Shown: positions 26,644 to 35,984, counted from the stretch's first letter. The stretch: DNA of 64,000 nt from an uncultured Flavobacteriales bacterium (GCA_943789505.1 CALSUJ010000001.1:930001-994000); one strand, 5' to 3'. Numbers and translations: made by a program. Notes: generated from the letters alone by a model not told the origin.

Positions 26644-28185
26644 ATGATAAACACCCTGCAGATACAAGTATTTCCTGAAGTAGCTTCAACTGAAAAATTA
26701 CTAAAAAGTACCTTAGCCAAAGAGCTCAATGTTCTTGAAAAAGACATCAAACATATTGAGATTTTAAAACGATCAATTGACGCCAGGCAGAGAGACACCA
26801 AAATTAACCTTAAAGTTGATGTTTACACTAATGAAAACTTTGTAAAAAAGGAAGAGGATATTCCTGAATACAAGTATGTAAATGGTAAAAATGAAGTGAT
26901 TATTATTGGCGCAGGTCCTGCAGGACTTTTTGCCGCTTTAAAGCTAATAGAAAAGGGTCTAAAACCTATTATTTTAGAAAGAGGAAAGGATGTTAGAGCT
27001 AGAAGAAGAGATTTAGCTAATCTCACTAAAAATCATATAGTAAATGAGGATTCTAATTATTGTTTTGGAGAAGGGGGTGCGGGTACTTTTTCGGATGGAA
27101 AATTGTATACCAGAAGTAAAAAAAGAGGAGATGTACACAAGATATTGGATGTATTGGTACAGCATGGAGCAACTGAAGAAATAAGAGTAAATGCTCACCC
27201 ACATATTGGAACCAATAAGCTTCCAAAAATCATACAAGCTATTCGAGAAACCATTATACAATATGGTGGGCAGGTGATATTTGACAGCCGAGTAACTGAT
27301 ATCCTTACTAAAAACAATGCTGTAAAAGGAGTTGAATTACAAGATGGCACACGAATTGAGGCCAATAAAATCATATTAGCAACTGGTCATTCAGCTCGAG
27401 ATATATTTGAATTATTACATAAAAAAGAAGTGGCTATTGAAGCTAAAGCATTTGCCGTTGGTGTAAGAGTAGAACATACCCAAGAACTGATTGACCAAAT
27501 ACAGTACAAATGTAAAACCAGAGGAGAATTTTTACCACCTGCACCCTACTCCATTGTAAAGCAAATAAAAGGAAGAGGTGTTTATTCCTTTTGCATGTGC
27601 CCTGGTGGAATTATAGCCCCTTGTGCCACAAAGCCTGGTGAAGTTGTAACTAATGGCTGGTCGCCTTCCAAAAGGGACTACCCAACCTCTAATTCAGGGA
27701 TAGTAATGGAATTGAAATTAGAGGATTTTGTAAAATATGAAAAATATGGACCTTTAGCAGGTATGCAATTCCAAAAAGAGATAGAACAAAATGCATGGAA
27801 ACTAGGGGGTGAAACTCAAAAAGTACCTGCACAAAGGTTAGTTGATTATTCCAATAATATTTTATCGACTGACATCCCTAAAACCTCTTATATTCCTGGA
27901 ACAACTTCAGCAGTAATAAATACTATATTACCTGATTTTGTTGGAGAAAACATACAAGAGGGCTTGAGGCAAATGGGAGAACAAATGAAAGGATATTTTA
28001 CGAATGAAGCTGTGGTACACGCTCCTGAAAGCAGAAGCTCCTCACCTGTTCGTATTCCTAGAGATAGAGAAACTTTTGAGCATCCACAAATAAAAGGTCT
28101 ATATCCTTGTGGAGAAGGAGCTGGTTATGCAGGAGGAATTATCTCTGCAGCAATTGATGGTGAGAAATGTGCAGATAAATGCTAA
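26644..28185 (+). CDS. Uncharacterised FAD-dependent dehydrogenase (COG2509 type)
   Basis: 513 residues. After about 85 N-terminal residues comes the FAD-binding VIIIGAGPAGLFAALKL, then GEGGAGTFSDGKLYTRSKKRG, ATGHSARDIFELLH and a C-terminal PCGEGAGYAGGIISAAIDG flavin-binding motif. This matches a widespread family of FAD-dependent dehydrogenases of unknown substrate. The ATG lies 4 nt after the -7 box. It ends 4 nt before the convergent pheT stop. Confidence 0.87.
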   Translation: MINTLQIQVFPEVASTEKLLKSTLAKELNVLEKDIKHIEILKRSIDARQRDTKINLKVDVYTNENFVKKEEDIPEYKYVNGKNEVIIIGAGPAGLFAALKLIEKGLKPIILERGKDVRARRRDLANLTKNHIVNEDSNYCFGEGGAGTFSDGKLYTRSKKRGDVHKILDVLVQHGATEEIRVNAHPHIGTNKLPKIIQAIRETIIQYGGQVIFDSRVTDILTKNNAVKGVELQDGTRIEANKIILATGHSARDIFELLHKKEVAIEAKAFAVGVRVEHTQELIDQIQYKCKTRGEFLPPAPYSIVKQIKGRGVYSFCMCPGGIIAPCATKPGEVVTNGWSPSKRDYPTSNSGIVMELKLEDFVKYEKYGPLAGMQFQKEIEQNAWKLGGETQKVPAQRLVDYSNNILSTDIPKTSYIPGTTSAVINTILPDFVGENIQEGLRQMGEQMKGYFTNEAVVHAPESRSSSPVRIPRDRETFEHPQIKGLYPCGEGAGYAGGIISAAIDGEKCADKC

Positions 28186-28189
28186 AACC

Positions 28190-30613
28190 CTACCTAATTT
28201 CTGCTCCTGCTTTATCTGTAAAAGATTTCATCATTTTTTCCATTACTTTGTCAACATATTTATCCGTTAAGGTCTTAGTATCATCCGCCATAATAAAGGA
28301 TAAAGCATACGATTTCTTACCCTCAGGTAATTTATCCCCTTCATACACATCAAACAAGTTTACTGATTTTAATATTTTGCTATCATTAGTTATTGCAATT
28401 TTCTTTAACTCGTCAAAAGAAACTGATTTGTTAACCAATAATGACAAATCCCTACGCACTTCAGGAAATTTTGAAACCTCTTGATATTTTATTTTAGTAT
28501 ACCCAGCTAATTCTAGCATTAAATCCCAATTAAAATCAGCAGCATAAACCGTTGATTTTACACCAAATGCTTTAACTAACTTAGTATTCAATTTCCCAAA
28601 GCAAACCAATCTTTTCTTCTTAAAAGTATACATCAGTCCTTGAGTAAAACCATGAGTACTTATTGCTTCCGATTTTACTTTCTTTACTCCTAATCTATTT
28701 AAGATATGCTCTACTTTTTCTTTTATAAAATAAAAATCTGCTTTATCATCACTAGTATTCCAATTTTCAGCTTGCATTCTCCCACTAATTAAAATCTGTA
28801 AATGCTGATTTTCAACATTTCCTTCTGCGGTTTTATGATATGTTTTGCCAAATTCATAAAACTTAATATCAGCATTTTTTCTATTCTGATTGTAAGCAAT
28901 GTTTTCCAAACCACTAAATAAAAGAGATTGACGCATTACATTCAAATCCTGCGACAAAGGGTTTAATAGCGTTATATTCTCTTCTTTGTTCAACTCAGGG
29001 ATCAGAGTCGTATACTCCTCTTTAGTTAAGGAATTATTCATAGCCTCATTAAAACCAGTACTGGAAAGTAAATCAGAAATTACATTCCTAACTTGTTCAG
29101 GATTTACACCTTCACTGTTAGTAATAGTAGTATTCAGTTTTGAGGGAATAGCAATGGTATTAAAGCCATAAATTCTTAAAATTTCCTCAATCACATCTAC
29201 CTCTCTTTGTACATCAGCACGCAATGGAGGCACCAATAAACTTAACCCATTAAGGTTTTCTTTTACAATTTCAATTTCTAAATCAATTAAAATATTTTTT
29301 ACTACTTGCCTATCAATCACCTCTCCAATTAAGCTGTCCATTTTTGCATAAGTAAGTTCCACATCAAAATGAGAAATAGGACTTGGATAAATATCAATAA
29401 CTTCTGATGCAATTTCACCACCACAAATTTCTTGAATTAATAAAGCTGCACGCTTTAAAGCGTATACAGTACTATTAGGGTCGCAACCTCTTTCAAAACG
29501 GAATGATGCATCAGTATTTAAATTATGTCGCTTAGCCGATTTTCGAACGCTTACAGGGTTAAAATAAGCTGATTCTAAAAATACATCTGTTGTGCTTTGG
29601 GTTACTCCAGATTCTAAACCACCAAAAACTCCAGCAATACAAAGGGGGTTTTTAGCGTCAGAAATCATTAAATCAGTAGCAGAAAGTTCTCTTTCCTGCC
29701 CATCCAAAGTTGTGAACTTTGTTTTTTCCTTAACACAAGCAACAACTATTTTGTTTCCTTCAATTTTATTTAAATCAAAAGCATGTAATGGCTGACCCAT
29801 TTCATGCAATACATAATTAGTGATATCCACCACATTATTAGTCGGTGCTATGCCAATTGCTTTTAATTTATTCTGTAGCCATTCAGGTGAAGAAGCGATT
29901 TTAATTCCACTAATACTTAAGCCTGAATATCTAGGGCATATTTTGGAATCTGCTACTTCAACTTCAATAGTTTTTTTTGTATTACCAACCTTAAAATCCT
30001 TAGTAGAAGGCTTACACATTTGTAATTTATTTCCTTTATGATTAAGTACCGTTAATAAATCACGCGCAACACCTATATGTCCCATAGCATCCGATCGGTT
30101 TGGCGTTAAGCCAATCTCAAATACTATATCAGATTCTAACTTAAAATATTCGCTAGCAGGAGTACCTACTTTTGCAGTAGCATCCAAAACCATAATTCCA
30201 TCAGTATCTTCTCCAAGACCTAATTCGTCTTCTCCACAAACCATACCTAATGAATCCTCCCCTCTTATTTTCCCTTTCTTAATTTTGAATTTATTATCGC
30301 CATCATAAAGCCAAGTCCCTAATGTAGCTACTGCAACTTTTTGACCAACATTAATGTTAGGTGCACCACAAACTATTTGTAATGGCTCATCTTCTCCAAT
30401 ATCAACAGTGGTAATACTCAATCTATCTGCGTTCGGGTGCTGAGTTTTTGTAATAACCTCACCAATCACTACCCCTTTAAGCCCTCCTTTTACACTTTCA
30501 ATTTCCTTTATTCCCTCTACCTCTAAGCCAGTATCTGTTAATAGTTGAGAAATTTCTTCAGCAGGAATATTAAGGTCTAAGTAGTTTTTAAGCCAGTTGT
30601 ATGATATGTTCAT
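28190..30613 (-). CDS. pheT: Phenylalanine-tRNA ligase beta subunit
   Basis: 807 residues, full length. N-terminal NISYNWLKNYL, the tRNA-binding OB domain (VVIGEVITKTQHPNADRL, VCGAPNINVGQKVAVA), the B3/B4 editing region (DITNYVLHEMGQPLHAFDLNK), the catalytic-like B6/B7 core and a C-terminal ferredoxin-fold anticodon-binding domain (YQEVSKFPEVRRDLSLLV). Charges tRNA-Phe together with PheS, which is not in this window. Own promoter; 50 nt separate it from the upstream peptide-binding lipoprotein gene. Confidence 0.96.
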   Translation of the reverse strand: MNISYNWLKNYLDLNIPAEEISQLLTDTGLEVEGIKEIESVKGGLKGVVIGEVITKTQHPNADRLSITTVDIGEDEPLQIVCGAPNINVGQKVAVATLGTWLYDGDNKFKIKKGKIRGEDSLGMVCGEDELGLGEDTDGIMVLDATAKVGTPASEYFKLESDIVFEIGLTPNRSDAMGHIGVARDLLTVLNHKGNKLQMCKPSTKDFKVGNTKKTIEVEVADSKICPRYSGLSISGIKIASSPEWLQNKLKAIGIAPTNNVVDITNYVLHEMGQPLHAFDLNKIEGNKIVVACVKEKTKFTTLDGQERELSATDLMISDAKNPLCIAGVFGGLESGVTQSTTDVFLESAYFNPVSVRKSAKRHNLNTDASFRFERGCDPNSTVYALKRAALLIQEICGGEIASEVIDIYPSPISHFDVELTYAKMDSLIGEVIDRQVVKNILIDLEIEIVKENLNGLSLLVPPLRADVQREVDVIEEILRIYGFNTIAIPSKLNTTITNSEGVNPEQVRNVISDLLSSTGFNEAMNNSLTKEEYTTLIPELNKEENITLLNPLSQDLNVMRQSLLFSGLENIAYNQNRKNADIKFYEFGKTYHKTAEGNVENQHLQILISGRMQAENWNTSDDKADFYFIKEKVEHILNRLGVKKVKSEAISTHGFTQGLMYTFKKKRLVCFGKLNTKLVKAFGVKSTVYAADFNWDLMLELAGYTKIKYQEVSKFPEVRRDLSLLVNKSVSFDELKKIAITNDSKILKSVNLFDVYEGDKLPEGKKSYALSFIMADDTKTLTDKYVDKVMEKMMKSFTDKAGAEIR

Positions 30614-30632
30614 AATGTAAATTGAATTTTAG

Positions 30633-30640
30633 CAAAAATA
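30633..30640 (-). promoter_or_regulatory. -7 box of pheT (TATTTTTG)
   Basis: Minus-strand TATTTTTG 19 nt before the pheT ATG. Confidence 0.45.
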
Positions 30641-30663
30641 GTAATTGTATTAATATTTATAGA

Positions 30664-32238
30664 TTACTTCCTCACTCTTTTTAAGTCAAGTAAATTCATT
30701 GCATTACTTTCAAAACCTGAAATAATCTTATTTGTAAAACGCAATACCCTGTCATAATACAAAGGAACTATAACGGCACTTTCAATAATCAGACTATCCA
30801 TTTGTTGATAATAAGCATGTCTAGTTTCAATACTGGTTTCTGATAAAGCTTTTTCATATAAGGCATCAAACACTTCATTTTTAAAATGCGTATAATTTGG
30901 TCCGTTTGGACAAAAATTCTTGCTATAAAAAAGAGAAAGATAATTTTCTGCATCAGGATAATCGGCAATCCAACTCCCTCTAAAGAAATTAAGTTTAGAA
31001 GTTGCAACCATTTGCCTATGCGTTGACGCAGGACTTACCTCTACCCTAACTTTTAAACCAATATCTTGCAATTGATTTTGAATATATTCACACAAATCCA
31101 AATAAGAAGAAGTAGTCGATAATATAATTTCTTTATTAGCATCAAAACCATTCTCAATTTCAGCTGCTAAAACTAATTGCCTTGCCTTTTCAGGCTTATA
31201 GCTATATCCATTCAATTTTTCAGAAAAAGAAGGCAATCCCATAGGAATAAAACCCTGATTAGCTGGGGTACCTATATTATTTCTAAGGTATTTAAGCATT
31301 TTCACTCTGTCAAAACCATAATTAATGGCTTGCCTAATTTTTAAAGGTAAAGGAGTTTCCATTAAAAAACCTAGGTATTCTGTATTCAAATAAGGCTCAG
31401 ATTGTAAGATAACTTTTTCCTTATATTTTTCTTGCAACTCTCCTTTATTAGTCAAAATTTCATTTTTGTAGCTTGCATCAATTCCTGAAATAAAATCCAA
31501 CCTTCCCTGTATAAATTGTAAAAAAGCTGACTGCTTATCTTTAATAAATGTAATGGCTATTGCATCCAAAAATGGCAATTGCTTTCCTGCTTCTTTTTCA
31601 AAATAGTTAGGATTTTTCCTAAGTACTAATTTCACGCCATCTTTCCATAATTGAAACTGAAAAGGACCCGTTCCAATAGGCTGCCTATTAAAATCTCTCG
31701 ATTCTATAATTTCTTTTGGAACAACTGAGCAGTATTGCATACTCAGTAATGACAAGAATGCAGGAAAAGGAGTTGTTAGCTCAATGATAAATATTGAATC
31801 GTTTTCAGCTTTAAAACTACTTACATTCGACAATACCCAAGCACCAGGAGCTGCTAATTTTTTATCTAAAAGCCTGTTAAAAGAATACTCAAAATCTTTA
31901 GCAATCACCCTCCTTCCTTTTCCATTTTTAAATAGTTTATCATCATGAAAAAACACATCATCTCTAAGTGAAAAAGTATATACTAGTGAATTGTTAGAAA
32001 TATGCCAATTTTTTGCAATTGAAGGTTTAACATTCAAATCATTATCAAGTTGCACTAAACCATTAAACAATTGATTAGTTGCCCAAATTGTAGCTTGGTC
32101 TCTTGCAAAAATAGGATCCAGAGTTGCTATTCCTGCTGACTCATTGTACTTAAAAATAGAGAATTCATCATTATTGTACTGCTCAGCACAAGCAGTAAAA
32201 AAAAGAGTAACAATAAAAAAGCCGACTTTCCACTTCAT
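30664..32238 (-). CDS. ABC transporter substrate-binding lipoprotein (peptide/oligopeptide family 5)
   Basis: 524 residues. Lipoprotein signal with lipobox FTAC (Cys17). The rest is an SBP family 5 fold: ATLDPIFARDQATIWATNQLFNGLV, PSIAKNWHISNNSLVYTFSLRD near the N-terminus and PIGTGPFQFQLWKDGVKLVLRKNPNYF in the middle. Binds peptides or similar solutes for an importer, but no permease or ATPase gene is adjacent. The start codon sits inside the loop of a terminator-like hairpin. Confidence 0.88.
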   Translation of the reverse strand: MKWKVGFFIVTLFFTACAEQYNNDEFSIFKYNESAGIATLDPIFARDQATIWATNQLFNGLVQLDNDLNVKPSIAKNWHISNNSLVYTFSLRDDVFFHDDKLFKNGKGRRVIAKDFEYSFNRLLDKKLAAPGAWVLSNVSSFKAENDSIFIIELTTPFPAFLSLLSMQYCSVVPKEIIESRDFNRQPIGTGPFQFQLWKDGVKLVLRKNPNYFEKEAGKQLPFLDAIAITFIKDKQSAFLQFIQGRLDFISGIDASYKNEILTNKGELQEKYKEKVILQSEPYLNTEYLGFLMETPLPLKIRQAINYGFDRVKMLKYLRNNIGTPANQGFIPMGLPSFSEKLNGYSYKPEKARQLVLAAEIENGFDANKEIILSTTSSYLDLCEYIQNQLQDIGLKVRVEVSPASTHRQMVATSKLNFFRGSWIADYPDAENYLSLFYSKNFCPNGPNYTHFKNEVFDALYEKALSETSIETRHAYYQQMDSLIIESAVIVPLYYDRVLRFTNKIISGFESNAMNLLDLKRVRK

Positions 32239-32258
32239 AGTTAAGTTTTAAGTCGGCT
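32220..32258 (-). promoter_or_regulatory. Hairpin enclosing the start codon of the peptide-binding lipoprotein gene
   Basis: On the minus strand AGCCGACTT (32258-32250) pairs perfectly with AAGTCGGCT (32228-32220) across a 21-nt loop that contains the ATG (32238-32236). Six T follow the 3' arm. The hairpin therefore combines start-codon enclosure with the form of an intrinsic terminator, and its 3' arm is made of signal-peptide codons. Possible attenuation or translation control. Confidence 0.5.
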
Positions 32259-32369
32259 AATTTAAGGATTTAAAATTACCTCATAAGGTTAATTTATTCA
32301 TTATAAATTAGAAGTAATTCTATCTCCAAAATCCTGCTGTCAATTTACTATTTAATTATTTGCAAAAAG

Positions 32370-32489
32370 AATGATCTACAAAACAAAAATACTAATGATC
32401 CAGATCAAATGTTGGCTGAGAGTGTCGTAAAATCAGCAATTACTTTTGGGTTTGTACTACTGGATATTAGGCATGACTACAAGGATTAG
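32370..32489 (+). pseudogene. Possible short gene remnant
   Basis: The 429-nt gap 32239-32667 has no intact gene. Within it a plus-strand frame open from 32370 to a TAG at 32487-32489 reads as ordinary protein (ending SAITFGFVLLDIRHDYKD). It is less AT-rich than its surroundings and has an internal ATG at 32409. No family is recognised; a decayed gene end or chance are both possible. Confidence 0.25.
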
Positions 32490-32644
32490 AAAAATATACA
32501 TTAACTTATTTTTTAGCAGGTAGAATCTATTTTCAGATAAGAAACTAAATAACAGTAATATCATGATTTTGGGTGTTGATTAATAGACTATTCCTATTTG
32601 ATAAAACGACTTAAAAAATATTAAGTTACAATTCTTATAAACCC

Positions 32645-32663
32645 TTTTGATTTTCTACTTTTA
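32645..32663 (+). promoter_or_regulatory. mtaB promoter: TTTTGATTTT plus TACTTTTA, abutting the start
   Basis: A -7 box with one deviation (TACTTTTA, 32656-32663) lies 4 nt before the mtaB ATG and 1 nt after TTTTGATTTT (32645-32654). The same ten bases at the same spacing occur before trmD (39429-39438). Confidence 0.5.
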
Positions 32664-32667
32664 CATA

Positions 32668-33966
32668 ATGTTTGATAATAAAAAAGTTGCCTTTTATACG
32701 TTGGGCTGTAAGCTCAACTTTTCTGAAACTTCAACCATTGGAAGACAATTGGTTAATATTGGTTTTACTAAAACTGAATTTGAGAAAAAAGCAGACTTAT
32801 ATGTAATCAACACTTGCTCTGTTACCGAAAATGCCAACAGAGAATGTAGAAGAATAATTAGGAAAGCAAAAAAGAATTCACCTGAAGCTTTTATTGTTGT
32901 TACAGGTTGTTTTGCACAATTAAAACCAAAAGAAATAAGTGACATTGAAGGTGTTGATATGGTGCTTGGTGCGAATGAAAAATTTAACCTACCAAAACTA
33001 CTTACTGACTTAAAAACACTTGAAACCACTCAGGTTCATGGTTGTGAAATTAATGACTTAGATTATTTTTCATCCTATTCACTTACTGATCGCACCCGTT
33101 CATTCATGAAAATACAAGATGGTTGCGACTATCCTTGTACTTACTGCACTATACCTTTAGCTAGAGGAAAAAGCAGATGTGATAGCATAGATAACATTAT
33201 AGAAAATGCAAATGATATTGCAGATAAAGGAATAAAAGAAATTGTAATTACTGGTGTAAATATTGGGGAGTTTAAAGATAAGAATGACAATAGAAATTTT
33301 TCTGATTTAATAAAAGAGTTAGATAAATTAGAGCGAATTGAGCGTTATAGAATTTCATCTATTGAACCAAATTTAATTAGTGATGAAGTAATAAAATTAG
33401 TGAAAAACTCTGAAAAATTTATGCCTCACTTTCATATTCCAATGCAGTCAGGTTCGGACATAGTTTTAGGTAAAATGAAAAGACGTTACCAAACAAAATT
33501 ATACCGAACAAAGATTGAAAAAATTGTTAGTGAAGTGAAAGATGTCTGTATTGGAGCTGATGTAATTGTAGGTTTTCCTGGTGAAACTAATGAAGAGTTT
33601 GATAAGACACTTAATTTCATTAAAGATTTACCCCTATCCTATTTGCATGTATTTACTTATTCTGAAAGAGAAAATACTCCTGCAATAGATATGGATGGAG
33701 TGGTTTCAAAATCAGATAGAGCTGACAGAAGTAAACAGTTGAGAATCCTTTCTAATAAATTACAACGAGCCTTTTATGAAAAATACCTAGATACTGAACA
33801 TACAGCCCTTTTTGAGCAAGAAAATAAGGAGGGATATTTATTTGGATTTACAGACAACTATATTAAAATAAAAATTCCTTTTCAATCTACTATTTGCAGA
33901 ACTAAAAAACAAGTTAAGCTAATAGCAATAGATGATGACGGTATAATGAAGGCAGAGCTTCTATAA
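32668..33966 (+). CDS. mtaB: tRNA t6A37 methylthiotransferase MtaB
   Basis: 432 residues. Radical SAM enzyme that adds a methylthio group to t6A37 of tRNA, giving ms2t6A. The N-terminal UPF0004 domain has cysteines in TLGCKLNFSE, INTCSVTENA and VTGCFAQ for the second cluster. The radical SAM motif is CDYPCTYC (Cys near 152, 156, 159), followed by PHFHIPMQSGSD and IVGFPGET. The gene opens at a TTG at 32647, but the ATG at 32668 gives the standard N-terminus. It acts after TsaD, also encoded in this window. Confidence 0.94.
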   Translation: MFDNKKVAFYTLGCKLNFSETSTIGRQLVNIGFTKTEFEKKADLYVINTCSVTENANRECRRIIRKAKKNSPEAFIVVTGCFAQLKPKEISDIEGVDMVLGANEKFNLPKLLTDLKTLETTQVHGCEINDLDYFSSYSLTDRTRSFMKIQDGCDYPCTYCTIPLARGKSRCDSIDNIIENANDIADKGIKEIVITGVNIGEFKDKNDNRNFSDLIKELDKLERIERYRISSIEPNLISDEVIKLVKNSEKFMPHFHIPMQSGSDIVLGKMKRRYQTKLYRTKIEKIVSEVKDVCIGADVIVGFPGETNEEFDKTLNFIKDLPLSYLHVFTYSERENTPAIDMDGVVSKSDRADRSKQLRILSNKLQRAFYEKYLDTEHTALFEQENKEGYLFGFTDNYIKIKIPFQSTICRTKKQVKLIAIDDDGIMKAELL

Positions 33967-33979
33967 TTAAACAAACATT

Positions 33980-35137
33980 ATGTACCCAACAATTAGCCAT
34001 TTACTTTTTGATTTATTTGGAATTAATATCCCATTACCTATTCAAACCTTTGGATTTTGGGTTGCCATCGCTTTTTTAGCAGCATCCTATGTCATTACTA
34101 AAGAATTAAAGCGAAAAGAAAAAGAAGGACACCTTAGCGTAAGCATTATTAAAGAAACTATCGGAAAATCATTAAGCATTTACGAGATATTTAGCAGCCT
34201 TATTACTGGTTTCTTTATTGGATTTAAGGTAATTGAAGCTATCTTTCATTATACGGATTTAGTTGCAAACCCTCAGGATTTCATCCTTTCAACAAGAGGT
34301 AGTTTTATTGGCGGTATTTGTATAGCAGGCTTATCCGTTTATTTAAAATGGAATGAAAACAAAAAAACAAAATTAGCTAAAGCTAAAGAAATTGAAAAAA
34401 CGGTTCATCCTTATGAACTAGTAGGAAATATGACCATGATTGCTGCTGTTTCAGGAATTATAGGAGCTAAAGTTTTCCATAATTTAGAAAATATGGGTGC
34501 ATTCATAGCTGACCCTATCGGACAACTTATGGCTTTCAGTGGCCTTACCTTTTATGGAGGACTGATTGCTGGAGCATTTTCTGTAGTTTGGTATACAAGA
34601 AGATATAAAATAAATATTTTACATTTGATTGATGCTGCTGCCCCAGCATTAATGCTTGCTTATGGAGTTGGACGCATTGGCTGTCAAATGTCAGGCGATG
34701 GGGATTGGGGGATTGATAACTTAGCTCCAAAACCAGAGTGGATGGCTTATCTTCCTGATTGGATGTGGAGCTATACTTTTCCACATAATGTAATTCGTTC
34801 TGGAATTCCTATGGAGGATTGTGGCGCTCAGTTTTGGCAACCATACTGTTATCAACTAGCGAACCCTGTATGGCCTACAGCTTTTTATGAAGTAGTCATG
34901 TGTTTACTTATTTTTAGCTTCTTGTGGGCTATTCGTAAACAAATCCGTGTTCCAGGAATATTATTTTGTATTTATCTTGGACTAAATGGCATTGAGCGTT
35001 TTTTCATTGAAAAAATAAGAATTAATACAGAATACGATATATTAGGAGGAATTACACAAGCAGAGATTATTTCCTCATTTCTAGTAATTGTTGCTATTTT
35101 AGGAATTTATTTATTAAACAGAAAAAGTAAAAAATAA
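33980..35137 (+). CDS. lgt: Prolipoprotein diacylglyceryl transferase
   Basis: 385 residues, longer than the roughly 290 of E. coli Lgt. Integral membrane enzyme that attaches diacylglycerol to the lipobox cysteine of lipoproteins. It has several transmembrane segments, the central TFYGGLIAG and the Lgt signature region as YGVGRIGCQMSGDGDWG, the form seen in Bacteroidota, where the classic asparagine of GRxGNF is replaced by cysteine. Extra length comes from a charged cytoplasmic-type insertion around residues 38-60 and 120-140 and a loop at about 245-290. It would serve the lipoproteins of this window. 13 nt after mtaB. Confidence 0.92.
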   Translation: MYPTISHLLFDLFGINIPLPIQTFGFWVAIAFLAASYVITKELKRKEKEGHLSVSIIKETIGKSLSIYEIFSSLITGFFIGFKVIEAIFHYTDLVANPQDFILSTRGSFIGGICIAGLSVYLKWNENKKTKLAKAKEIEKTVHPYELVGNMTMIAAVSGIIGAKVFHNLENMGAFIADPIGQLMAFSGLTFYGGLIAGAFSVVWYTRRYKINILHLIDAAAPALMLAYGVGRIGCQMSGDGDWGIDNLAPKPEWMAYLPDWMWSYTFPHNVIRSGIPMEDCGAQFWQPYCYQLANPVWPTAFYEVVMCLLIFSFLWAIRKQIRVPGILFCIYLGLNGIERFFIEKIRINTEYDILGGITQAEIISSFLVIVAILGIYLLNRKSKK

Positions 35138-35200
35138 TCTATCCACTTTAGTTTGAATGACAACATTAACATGCAATCTATAGAGTAATAAAAAAACTAC

Positions 35201-35208
35201 TAAATTTG
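35201..35208 (+). promoter_or_regulatory. -7 box before the 35226 gene (TAAATTTG)
   Basis: TAAATTTG 17 nt before the ATG at 35226. Confidence 0.5.
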
Positions 35209-35225
35209 TAGAAAATAAAAATACT

Positions 35226-35984
35226 ATGAAAAAATCTTTACTACTTATCCATTTCGCTATTGCATTAGCAATATTCTTTTACCCAACGACTTCAAATTCT
35301 AACGGTACAGGATCTCCTGGAGCAAAAACTAATTCTACAATTGATGGAGGCAATTGCACAGGCTGTCATCAGGGTACATTAAATTCAGGATTAGGTACAG
35401 CAACTATTACTAGTAACATACCTGCTAATGGTTATGTAATAGGTAATACATATACAATTACACTTACAGGTGTAAAAGCCAACTGCATAAAATTTGGCTT
35501 TGAATTAACAGCAGAAAATGGACCTTCTAAATCGGGAAATTTTTTGATTACTGACAATACAACAAAAATAGTAAATGTAGGCAGGGCAGTATCTCATAAA
35601 TCATCAGGTACAAGTGGTAATACAACTAAAATTTGGACTATGAACTGGATACCAACTGCCAATAGTAATGGAAATACTACTTTTTATGCTTCTCTACTGT
35701 TTTCTAATGCAAATTCTAACAATAATGGGGATAATGTATTTACTACATCACTTTCAGTAAATGAAGAAGTTGTAAATGCGATTTCAGATAATAATCTTCA
35801 AACTCCTTTTACTTATAATCCTGTAACTAAAACCGTTGAAACAACACATGATATTAAAGTGTATGATATCAATGGGAAATTAGTTTTAACAACTAAAGAA
35901 AAATCTACAACTATTTCTCATTTAAAGAATGGGATTTATATTCTTAAATCAAAAAATAAAACACAAAAAATTATATTGAATTAA
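35226..35984 (+). CDS. Secreted reeler-like (choice-of-anchor V) protein with CxxCH motif and T9SS-type tail
   Basis: 252 residues. Signal peptide, then one c-type haem motif CTGCH (Cys44, Cys47, His48) followed by a beta-sandwich of the reeler/choice-of-anchor V type (ITLTGVKANCIKFGFELTAENG, IWTMNWIPTA, FYASLLFSNANSNNNGD). The last 65 residues are a type A-like sorting domain without a clear YPNP (FTYNPVTKTV, DIKVYDINGKLVL, NGIYILKSK). Likely surface-located. Its stop codon overlaps that of the convergent PorE-like gene in TTAA. Confidence 0.8.
   Translation: MKKSLLLIHFAIALAIFFYPTTSNSNGTGSPGAKTNSTIDGGNCTGCHQGTLNSGLGTATITSNIPANGYVIGNTYTITLTGVKANCIKFGFELTAENGPSKSGNFLITDNTTKIVNVGRAVSHKSSGTSGNTTKIWTMNWIPTANSNGNTTFYASLLFSNANSNNNGDNVFTTSLSVNEEVVNAISDNNLQTPFTYNPVTKTVETTHDIKVYDINGKLVLTTKEKSTTISHLKNGIYILKSKNKTQKIILN

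Noticed and set aside
32647-32667. TTG start of mtaB seven codons upstream
   Set aside because: The region is the promoter, and family members begin at the ATG (MFDNKKVAFYTLGCK). The TTG starts before panels such as 5136, 10678, 46322 and 56935 were rejected for the same reason.
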